Source: Nematostella vectensis (taxonomy: Eukaryota; Cnidaria; Anthozoa; Actiniaria; Edwardsiidae). Taken from it: a stretch of 60,000 bases of DNA. Position 1 is the first letter of the stretch. Each line of letters opens with the position of its first letter. A program made the translations under genes and the position numbers. This document shows, one piece after another, positions 47,466 through 57,400 of the stretch. The DNA is taken from positions 64,001-124,000 of the forward strand of contig NC_064039.1 in NCBI RefSeq assembly GCF_932526225.1. Reading direction: 5' to 3'. The notes under the pieces were generated by a model that was not told the DNA's origin, ran no database searches, and saw nothing but the letters and a program-made list of their open reading frames with translations.

Positions 47466-49234
47466 GAGATATTTTAGGAATGATGTTTACTTGATTTGCC
47501 ATTGATTTTGAGTTTTGCATTTGATGATAAACATGTGTTATGGGTTAAAAGCTTGGCTTGGGCAAGGGTACGTGACAGATTCTAATTTATTGTCCTTTTG
47601 ATGTATTTTGTTTCGCACTTGAATTTCTGTGATTGGAGTATTGAAGAGTGTTTGTATCTTTATATGCGGCTTTTACTGTACTCTTGGGGTTTCTAGTAAT
47701 AAACACACTGTTTCGCTGTCGTAAGGACTGGTTCTTACTGGGACGCAAGCTCAACATAATATTTCATGCCTTCCCCTCTCCTGCTTGCTTGACACATGAG
47801 CAATAGAAACGATTTGGTGAGCTTGTTCGCAAGGGCAATAGCACAAAGACTGGGATTTAAATGGCCGGTTTAATGAATATAAACGATACACTTTTACAAG
47901 TACCTTAAACATGTTGCCCAGCGAAGGTGAGGGCACCCTATCACACATGAGACTGTTCGGAAAGTGGCGCGAGCTCCTCGCAATTCACCTTATAGGGGGG
48001 TATTTCTAATGACGAATGCCAGTCCCCAAACATGAACACGCTTGGGCACGCTCTAGTGAGAGCATAATTCTTAAAATATAATTATCTAAATGATAACTAA
48101 CATCAGAAACTTAGTACTACAATAAATCTATAAGCACATATAGAATTTGTTCAAGTCAAGAGAAGTCATAAAACCCATGCAATTTAGTGCAAATAGTGTA
48201 TTTATTCAAACACTAGCACACTATAGAGCAAACGCAAGCTTGAAACTCATTTTAATTAACAAACTAAAGCTTGAAATTTACTTTAGTTAACAGACACCCT
48301 TTTAAAAAGATTTTGTGCATCATGGGGGCATGCGTCTTAATGAGAACCAGCCTGAGATGGATGAGAAATATTTCCTCCTTAAACGCAGTTCTTGAGTGAA
48401 ACTAGTTGGCTTACGTAGTAAATTATGGATAATAAAGGTGGCTTCTGGACAATTAAGAGTACTTATATACTGTTGCGAAACAAATTCTGGTAAGGGAGAT
48501 AAATATCCCATGAGGAGATAAGATAGGGACATAGTGAGATAAACATTGTATAGGGAGATAAGATAGGGTGATCAACATATTTTTCCTCCCATCTCCACCA
48601 TCTCTATGGGAACGCTACACGATGAATAATGAATTTCGCGACCCAATTGAACAAGTTCACACCAAATTGTGTAAATACATTCTACGTGATAGCCAAAGTG
48701 CTACCAACAAAGTCTAACGGGCCGAATAAGGATGATTTCCACTTATTATCATGGGCGGCAGAAGGGGAGGGGCAGGGGGGGAGGCAGGGCCCCCCACTTT
48801 TCTGAGCGGATGTTTCTTTAGATATATATGAACGTTTTTTTTAAATCAACGGGTTTCAAGCGGTATATATGCAACTGACAACAAATGTGTTGAACAGTTT
48901 AAAATCCCCGCGTTCTTATAAATAGGATTTGGAACCACCACTCCCCCCCCCCCCCCCCCCCCCCCCCACTTATGGGACAACTCCGCTGCCCGGCCCCTGA
49001 TTATGAAATCAAGCAAAAGCAATTTCATTTTGGGCGCGGCTACTTGCCTTGAACCTTCAGACCAGCTAGAACGCCCCAATATTAGTCACCAAAAACACAG
49101 AAAACATATTGCCAAGTATATTTTTGACTGTTTTAATATAAGAAGAGAGCTGATCGCATAACTTAGGGATTGACGCTTATGTAAGCCATTTCAGCTTATA
49201 CAGTACCCTAATAAAACTATGTCTATGTCTATAC
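47466..49234. other. Intergenic DNA, no gene seen
   Basis: Unique AT-rich sequence. It includes a C-run of about 24 near 48944-48967 and G-rich segments near 48755-48790 that resemble those near 45950. No exon, RNA gene or array is recognised. Confidence 0.45.
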
Positions 49235-49500
49235 CGCACGTGCCCCCCCCCCCCCCCTCTAAGGAGAATCAGTCTTTAAATGCCACACGTGCCCCAGGAG
49301 AATCAGTCTTAAAATTATCTGCCACACGTGCCCCCCGCCCCCACCCCCATGAGGAGAATCAGTCTTAAAATTATCTGCCACACGTGCCCCCCGCCCCCAC
49401 CCCCATGAGGAGAATCAGTCTTAAAATTATCTGCCACACGTGCCCCCCGCCCCCACCCCCATGAGAAGAATCAGTCTTAAAGTTATCTGCCACACGTGCC
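49235..49500. repeat. 56-bp minisatellite with poly-C cores
   Basis: About five copies, the last three nearly identical 56-bp units: GCCACACGTGCCCCCCGCCC, then CCACCCCCATGAGGAGAATC, then AGTCTTAAAATTATCT. The first two copies are shorter, one with a pure C-run of 16 and one with the C-rich part deleted. Each unit includes the E-box-like palindrome CACGTG. Confidence 0.93.
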
Positions 49501-50816
49501 GCATACAGAAGTTATCGTTTACAACGATAAGAGAGTAATTATAAGTATTTTTCATTAAGATCCCCATCTTAATAAGAAAAAATCCAAACATATACAATAG
49601 TCAATCGAAGCCGCGTTTCCACACGAAGGTCGCACTCACCTTCTGTTTGAGTCCTGAGGGATTCTACCCATGTCGACCTGATTTTTAGTCTGAGAGAAAA
49701 TAGGCTTTTATATAAAAAAAAGTTAGGGGCAACTTTTGCTTCTGGGGCATTTTTTAAAGGTGGCAATTTTTTGTGTGTTGATTAGTTTTAGTTTTCGAAT
49801 TTCCCGACGAGCATCGCTATCACATTAACCCTGAAGAATTATCTTCAATGTAATGATGATTCCGTAATTCTAATCGCTTTAATTACTCTAGCAAATTTGC
49901 CGCTATTTTCAGAGATTATAACTCTCGACACGGGGTTTAACCAGTCTCGATTATAACTCGTGAGTGAATGTACCCCATCCCCCAATTATAACACAATCAT
50001 CTTATCCATCATAACTCGTAATAGAACCATTCAACCTTCAATATCCTAACATAATATAAAGCAAATGACGTAAATAGCCAGTTTACCGAAACATAGAAAG
50101 GTGTTATTTTGTTTAGCGGCGAGCGACAAAGTGATTTTCAATACATAATTCGATATGCCAGTTATTACGCTACATATCAACATTTACCGCGAAAACAAAA
50201 CACTATTGACTACAAAAACTAATTGAAGAAATGCATGTTAAACAAAATGGCTGCACGCCGTTAACATCAGGATAATTCCGCTAGTAAGAGGATAATTCCT
50301 TTACTTACTAGCAAATCAATGATGTTTCTCCTTTTTCGATTGGTACGAATGGAGTGATCTAAGTTTATATGTTTTGTATATAATATTATTAACCTCTCCC
50401 GTAGCAAAACGGACCTATAAACGAGCTGAAACCTGGTAAATAAGTGTTTCTGTCGTTACCCCCTCGATACCCACCTTCATTAAAGCAGAATCCGTCTTTT
50501 CCTGGCCAACACTTTGCTGCTAATTCGAGTTTTACATCTCTTGCTCATGAACGAGTCCATGAGAGCAGTGACACTACAGACGTCGATTTGATATTTGAAA
50601 CATCAGGCCAAGTTCGCCTGAAGTGCTCGCAAGAAGAGATAAAGTTTCACGAATTCATCCAGTCTTGCTTCCGATCGCTCGCTGACCCTTTGATTACAGC
50701 TAGCCTGGTCAACAGATGTGTTACATATCTTGGCCCTGGCTTTTCGGCTTGTAGATTAATGACGTCACATTTGAGAATGCGTGACAACAGAGGGCTGTCA
50801 CAAGACGCCTGGGGAA
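49501..50816. other. Intergenic DNA, no gene seen
   Basis: AT-rich. The 142-codon plus-strand ORF at 50444-50872 ends inside the inverted-repeat element starting at 50817 and has no family resemblance, so I do not call it a gene. Confidence 0.4.
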
Positions 50817-51858
50817 TAGTAGTCTCCTTCGCCCCTGCTCAGATTCGAACTACATTCCTTTCCCGCTTTTAGCCAATCAAATTTTGGGTACCATATTTCG
50901 ATAACCGTTCGCGCCATGGCAAACAAACCAATCACGATCCGTGTATTATCATTCAAAGAAGAAGCGTGAGAACCGACACTTGTTTGTTTAGTGCTAGTAA
51001 TCCCTGAGATGCGGGAATGCTCGAAACAAAAGACCAAACTGTTGGACTTGTTGACAAGGGCGAAAGAAACCCTTTCGAGGGACTGAAACCTTTCAAGTTT
51101 TTTTGGGTCCAGCGTCCTAAATCGTTCTCGAAGTCATCGTGGGAGAAAGAAGCGCAAGATGGCGCTGCGACGGGAAATTGCAACACTTTCGAAGCTTTTG
51201 GTGTTTTTTTTCCCCATCGCCTGCAACGCCTAAGCAGACGCTTGATTCTCGGTTTTTCTCTTTTGAATGCACTTTTAATTTCTTTTTGTACAGACTGAAA
51301 ATTATCTCTTGCTCTTTGAAACTTTGCAGAGTACGATAGCATGGTTTATAAACAAAAAAGTCCTTTAGATTCCCTAAACTTTCAAAGTCAACTTACCCTG
51401 GGTACCAGAGGCTCCGAACTTCGCTAGAGCCGCGAAGCGGCGTCGGGTGAAGTCAACTTCGAACCGCAGTTGGATTATTTCGATTTTTCGAATACCTATA
51501 GATTCTTTCCTTCCCTATTATTATCTCTTTACAAAAAATAAAACAATGGTTGTCGATGTTTTGGATGTTCTTTGGAGTAATATTCATCGCTATCCATTAT
51601 TTGGGAACTCTGGCGCTCATCTGTTTTGAATTTGTGGAATTCTCAGCTGAAGTTTTCTCAGCTGAGAATATGGTTTCGCGCTAAAACAGAAATGACAGTT
51701 CAATGGTATTTTTATTGGCTTATTGTTCAATGGAGAGGCATTTGATTGGATTAGCCGTTTGACATCATCTTGATGTACAGACAATGGGAAAGGAATGTAG
51801 TTCGAATCTGAGCAGTCCCTACGGGCGGGGAGCGCTTTGTGGCTGCGAAGGAGACTAG
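50817..51858. mobile_element. Candidate inverted-repeat element, about 1 kb
   Basis: The left end TAGTCTCCTTCGC and CTGCTCAGATTCGAACTACA near 50820-50870 match the right end in inverse orientation (TGTAGTTCGAATCTGAGCAG near 51796 and GCGAAGGAGACTA near 51845). The left arm lacks about 40 bp that the right arm has between these blocks. Beyond them both arms carry CCAATCAAA-type words. The centre has no recognisable transposase. It could also be two opposite copies of one dispersed repeat. Confidence 0.55.
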
Positions 51859-51891
51859 GGGAATAGGCTATCACATACCATAAGCTGGAAG

Positions 51892-52043
51892 GTCAGGCGC
51901 GTACACAGGGGGGTGCACCCCCAAAAAGTCGGTCATTTCTTATAATAAAGAGATCTTCAAATACTATTTTTCCATATGTTACATATGACACTGCGCACCC
52001 CCCCCCCCCCCCCAACTCGGCCAATCCTGGGAACACGCCTGAA
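51892..52043. repeat. Candidate short MITE with imperfect terminal inverted repeats
   Basis: TCAGGCGCGTACACAGG at the left and CCTGGGAACACGCCTGA at the right are inverted matches with three mismatches. The 150-bp body contains a C-run of about 15 near 51998-52012 and CAGGGGGGTGCACCCCC near the left end. Confidence 0.5.
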
Positions 52044-52171
52044 GGTATACGCTAGAATGTTGTCTCGTTTTCGTTTGTTCTCTTATCATTTTGAGACGCA
52101 TATCCAGGATTGGCTGAGGGGATGCACAGTCAAATGTATTTGACGATGATCCTAATGACCCACTAACACAG

Positions 52172-52223
52172 CACAGCCCCCTGGCCGCCTAAATGACCCA
52201 CTTTAGGCGGCCAGGGGGCTGTG
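52172..52223. repeat. Perfect 22-bp-stem hairpin before the 45-bp array
   Basis: CACAGCCCCCTGGCCGCCTA (plus AA) is followed by an 8-nt loop TGACCCAC and its exact complement TTTAGGCGGCCAGGGGGCTG (plus TG). The stem has no mismatch and is GC-rich. It ends 15-20 bp before the first unit of the 45-bp array. It may be a MITE remnant or the place where the array began. Confidence 0.9.
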
Positions 52224-52237
52224 TACGCGCCTTTGCC

Positions 52238-55100
52238 ATTATGGCCCTACTGGTGGTGCCACTCGTAGGGTGGGGTCCTGGTATGATCGCCCTACTGGTG
52301 GTGCCACTCGTAGGGTGGGGTCCTGGTATTATGGCCCTACTGGTGGTGCCACTCGTAGGGTGGGGTCCTGGTATTATGGCCCTACTGGTGGTGCCACTCG
52401 TAGGGTGGGGTCCTGGTATTATGGCCCTACTGGTGGTGCCACTCGTAGGGTGGGGTCCTGGTATTATCGCCCTACTGGTGGTGCCACTCGTAGGGTGGGG
52501 TCCTGGTATTATGGCCCTACTGGTGGTGCCACTCGTAGTGTGAGGTCCTGGTATTATGGCCCTACTGGTGGTGCCACTCGTAGGGTGGGGTCCTGGTATT
52601 ATGGCCCTACTGGTGGTGCCACTCGTAGGGTGGGGTCCTGGTATGATCGCCCTACTGGTGGTGCCACTCGTAGTGTGGGGTCCTGGTATGATCGCCCTAC
52701 TGGTGGTGCCACTCGTAGGGTGGGGTCCTGGTATTATGGCCCAACTGGTGGTGCCACTCGTAGGGTGGGGTCCTGGTATTATGGCCCAACTGGTGGTGCC
52801 ACTCGTAGGGTGGGGTCCTGGTATTATCGCCCTACTGGTGGTGCCACTCGTAGGGTGGGGTCCTGGTATTATTGCCCTACTGGTGGTGCCACTCGTAGGG
52901 TGGGGTCCTGGTATTATGGCCCAACTGGTGGTGCCACTCGTAGGGTGGGGTCCTGGTATGATCGACCTACTGGTGGTGTCACTCGTAGGGTGGGGTCCTG
53001 GTATGATCGACCTACTGGTGGTGTCACTCGTAGGGTGGGGTCCTGGTATGATCGCCCTACTGGTGGTGCCACTCGTAGGGTGGGGTCCTGATTTGATCGC
53101 CCTACTGGTGGTGCCACTCGTAGGGTGGGGTCCTGGTATTATGGCCCTACTGGTGGTGCCACTCGTAGGGTGGGGTCCTGGTATGATCGCCCTACTGGTG
53201 GTGCCACTCGTAGTGTGGGGTCCTGGTATGATCGCCCTACTGGTGGTGCCACTCGTAGGGTGGGGTCCTGGTATTATGGCCCAACTGGTGGTGCCACTCG
53301 TAGGGTGGGGTCCTGGTATTATGGCCCAACTGGTGGTGCCACTCGTAGGGTGGGGTCCTGGTATTATGGCCCTACTGGTGGTGCCACTCGTAGGGTGAGG
53401 TCCTGGTATTATGGCCCTACTGGTGGTGCCACTCGTAGGGTGGGGTCCTGGTATGATCGCGTTACTGGTGGTGCCACTCGTAGGGTGGGGTCCTGGTATT
53501 ATGGCCCTACTGGTGGTGCCACCCGTAGGGTGAGGTCCTGGTATGATCGCCCTACAGGTGGTGCCACTCGTAGTGTGGGGTCCTGTTATGATCGCCCTAC
53601 TGGTGGTGCCACTCGTAGGGTGGGGTCCTGGTATGATCGCGTTACTGGTGGTGCCACTCGTAGGGTGGGGTCCTGGTATTATGGCCCTACTGGTGGTGCC
53701 ACTCGTAGGGTGGGGTCCTGGTATGATCGCGTTACTGGTGGTGTCACTCGTAGGGTGGGGTCCTGGTATTATGGCCCTACTGGTAGTGCCACTCGTAGGG
53801 TGGGGTCCTGGTATGATGGCCCAGTGGTATGATCGCCCTACTGGTGGTGCTACTCGTAGGGTGGGGTCCTGGTATTATCGCGTTACTGGTAGTGCCACTC
53901 GTAGGGTGGGGTCCTGGTATTATGGCCCTACTGGTGGTGCCACTCGTAGGGTGGGGTCCTGTTATGATCGCCCTACTGGTGGTGCCACTCGTAGGGTGGG
54001 GTCCTGGTATGATCGCGTTACTGGTGGTGCCACTCGTAGGGTGGGGTCCTGAAATTATCGCCCTACTGGTGGTGCCACTCGTAGGGTGGGGTCCTGGTAT
54101 GATCGCGTTACTGGTGGTGCCACTCGTAGGGTGGGGTCCTGGTATTATGGCCCTACTGGTGGTGCCACTCGTAGGGTGGGGTCCTGGTATGATCGCGTTA
54201 CTGGTGGTGTCACTCGTAGGGTGGGGTCCTGGTATTATGGCCCTACTGGTAGTGCCACTCGTAGGGTGGGGTCTTGGTATGATGGCCCAATTGGTGGTGC
54301 CACCCGTAGGGTGGGGTCCTGGCATGATCGCCCTACTGGTGGTGCTACTCGTAGGGTGGGGTCCTGGTATTATCGCGTTACTGGTAGTGCCACTCGTAGG
54401 GTGGGGTCCTGGTATTATGGCCCTACTGGTGGTGCCACTCGTAGGGTGGGGTCCTGGTATGATCGCCCTACTGGTGGTGCCACTCGTAGGGTGGGGTCCT
54501 GGTATGATCGCCCTACTGGTGGTGCTACTCGTAGGGTGGGGTCCTGGTATTATCGCGTTACTGGTAGTGCCACTCGTAGGGTGGGGTCCTGGTATTATGG
54601 CCCTACTGGTGGTGCCACTCGTAGGGTGGGGTCCTGGTATGATCGCCCTACTGGTGGTGCCACTCGTAGGGTGGGGTCCTGGTATTATGGCCCTACTGGT
54701 GGTGCCACTCGTAGGGTGGAGTCCTGATATGATCGCGTTACTGGTAGTGCCACTCGTAGGGTGGGGTCCTGGTATTATGGCCCTACTGGTGGTGCCACTC
54801 GTAGGGTGGGGTCCTGGTATTATCGCGTTACTGGTGGTGCCACTCGTAGGGTGGGGTCCTGGTATGATCGCGTTACTGGTGGTGCCACTCGTAGGGTGGG
54901 GTCCTGGTATGATCGCCCTACTGGTGGTGCCAATCGTAGGGTGGGGTCCTGGTATTATCGCCCTACTGGTGGTGCCACTCGTAGGGTGGGGTCCTGGTAT
55001 TATGGCCCTACTGGTGGTGCCACTCGTAGGGTGGGGTCCTGGTATGATCGCCCTACTGGTGGTGCCACTCGTAGGGTGGGGTCCTGGTATGATCGCGTTA
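52238..55100. repeat. 45-bp minisatellite, block 1
   Basis: About 63 copies of a 45-bp unit: CCTACTGGTGGTGCCACTCG, then TAGGGTGGGG, then TCCTGGTATTATGGC. Variants alternate ATTATGG, ATGATCG and ATTATCG, and CCCTAC or CGTTAC. The unit is a multiple of three, so several frames on both strands are open for hundreds of codons. A shortened unit near 53815 (GGCCCAGTGGTATG) shifts the phase. Confidence 0.97.
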
Positions 55101-55395
55101 CTCAACGTCTCTCCAATTTTTGTCTGAGAGAAGGGATGAAGCATGTCGGAAATTTATGGCAAGAGCTAAAACTGTTGAACCCTTAAAATCTGTGGTTAAT
55201 AACATGACAACTGTCCAACATGGATATAATTTGAGATCAGGAAATGAGAAAATAATAGGACCGCAAGCTAAAACTTGTAGGTTTAGAGATTTTGTGACTG
55301 TGCGCTATTGTTAGTTTCTGTGTGACGACCTCTCACTTGTAATTCAGCCATGATAGCTGCAATGGTGTAGAAATAAACATATATTATTATTATTA
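55101..55395 (+). pseudogene. 5'-truncated LINE 3' end inserted in the array, copy 1
   Basis: A 295-bp non-satellite insert. One plus frame from its first bases reads LQFLSERRDEACRKFM and, after about 30 residues, GYNLRSGN and CRFRDFVTVRYC with a stop at 55314. This resembles the C-terminal end of CR1/L2-like LINE reverse transcriptases (RRxxxCxxF then YNLR). About 70 bp of 3' UTR and a tail of ATT repeats follow, as in that group. The 5' truncation, 3' microsatellite tail and clean edges (GCGTTACT before, ACTGGTGG after) indicate target-primed retrotransposition into a satellite unit. Confidence 0.75.
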
Positions 55396-57105
55396 CTGGT
55401 GGTGCCACTCGTAGGGTGAGGTCCTGGTATTATGGCCCTACTGGTGGTGTCACTCGTAGGGTGGGGTCCTGGTATGATCGCCCTACTGGTGGTGCCACTC
55501 GTAGGGTGGGGTCCTGGTATTATCGCCCTACAGGTGGTGCCACTCGTAGGGTGGGGTCCTGGTATTATGGCCCTACTGGTGGTGCCACTCGTAGGGTGGA
55601 GTCCTGGTATGATCGCGTTACTGGTAGTGCCACTCGTAGGGTGGGGTCCTGGTATTATGGCCCTACTGGTGGTGCCACTCGTAGGGTGGGGTCCTGGTAT
55701 TATCGCCCTACTGGTGGTGCCACTCGTAGGGTGGGGTCCTGGTATGATCGCCCTACTGGTGGTGCCACCCGTAGGGTGGGGTCCTGGTATGATCGCCCTA
55801 CTGGTGGTGCCACTCGTAGGGTGGGGTCCTGGTATGATCGCCCTACTGGTGGTGCCACTCGTAGTGTGGGGTCCTGGTATTATGGCCCTACTGGTGGTGC
55901 CACTCGTAGGGTGGAGTCCTGGTATGATCGCGTTACTGGTAGTGCCACTCGTAGGGCGGGGTCCTGGTATTATGGCCCTACTGGTGGTGCCACTCGTAGG
56001 GTGGGGTCCTGGTATTATCGCCCTACTGGTGGTGCCACTCGTAGGGTGGGGTCCTGGTATGATCGCCCTACTGGTGGTGCCACCCGTAGGGTGGGGTCCT
56101 GGTATGATCGCCCTACTGGTGGTGCCACTCGTAGGGTGGGGTCCTGGTATGATCGCCCTACTGGTGGTGCCACCCGTAGGGTGAGGTCCTGGTATTATCG
56201 CGTTACTGGTAGTGCCACTCGTAGGGTGGGGTCCTGGTATGATCGCCCTACTGGTGGTGCCACCCGTAGGGTGAGGTCCTGGTATGATGGCCCTACTGGT
56301 GGTGCCACTCGTAGGGTGGGGTCCTGGTATGATGGCCCTACTGGTGGTGCCACTCGTAGGGTGGGGTCCTGGTATGATCGCGTTACTGGTGGTGCCACTC
56401 GTAGGGTGGGGTCCTGGTATTATGGCCCTACTGGTGGTGCCACTCGTAGGGTGGGGTCCTGGTATGATCGCCCTACTGGTGGTGCCACTCGTAGGGTGGG
56501 GTCCTGGTATGATCGCGTTACTGGTGGTGCCACTCGTAGGGTGAGGTCCTGGTATTATGGCCCTACTGGTGGTGTCACTCGTAGGGTGGGGTCCTGGTAT
56601 GATCGCCCTACTGGTGGTGCCACTCGTAGTGTGGAGTCCTGGTATGATCCCCCTACTGGTGGTGCCACTCGTAGGGTGGGGTCCTGGTATTATTGCCCTA
56701 CTGGTGGTGCCACTCGTAGGGTGGGGTCCTGGTATGATCGCGTTACTGGTGGTGCCACTCGTAGTGTGAGGTCCTGGTATGATCGCGTTACTGGTGGTGC
56801 CACTCGTAGGGTGAGGTCCTGGTATTATCGCCCTACTAATGGTGCCACTCGTAGGGTGAGGTCCTGGTATGATCGCCCTACTGGTGGTGCCACTCGTAGG
56901 GTGAGGTCCTGGTATGATCGTCCTACTGGTGGTGCCACCCGTAGGGTGAGGTCCTGGTATGATCGCGTTACTGGTGGTGCCACTCGTAGGGTGAGGTCCT
57001 GGTATTATGGCCCTACTGGTGGTGCCACTCGTAGGGTGGGGTCCTGGTATGATCGCCCTACTGGTGGTGCCACTCGTAGGGTGGGGTCCTGGTATGATCG
57101 CGTTA
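55396..57105. repeat. 45-bp minisatellite, block 2
   Basis: About 38 copies of the same 45-bp unit between the two LINE fragments. It resumes in register after the insert. Its order of variants is repeated 2005 bp downstream in block 3. Confidence 0.97.
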
Positions 57106-57400
57106 CTCAACGTCTCTCCAATTTTTGTCTGAGAGAAGGGATGAAGCATGTCGGAAATTTATGGCAAGAGCTAAAACTGTTGAACCCTTAAAATCTGTGG
57201 TTAATAACATGACAACTGTCCAACATGGATATAATTTGAGATCAGGAAATGAGAAAATAATAGGACCGCAAGCTAAAACTTGTAGGTTTAGAGATTTTGT
57301 GACTGTGCGCTATTGTTAGTTTCTGTGTGACGACCTCTCACTTGTAATTCAGCCATGATAGCTGCAATGGTGTAGAAATAAACATATATTATTATTATTA
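57106..57400 (+). pseudogene. 5'-truncated LINE 3' end, copy 2 (duplicate of 55101-55395)
   Basis: As far as I can see base for base, identical to copy 1, with the same flanking satellite variants on both sides. It is therefore a secondary copy made by duplication of a 2005-bp block, not an independent insertion. Confidence 0.75.

Noticed and set aside
50444-50872. 142-codon ORF as a gene
   Set aside because: Its 3' part is the arm of an inverted-repeat element and it shows no recognisable domain or splice context.
52193-57191. Long overlapping ORFs in the 45-bp array (for example 591 codons on plus and 601 on minus at about 55.3-57.2 kb)
   Set aside because: The unit length is divisible by three and several frames on both strands are open at once. 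There is no promoter, splice pattern or non-repeat domain, and the ends run into a LINE relic.
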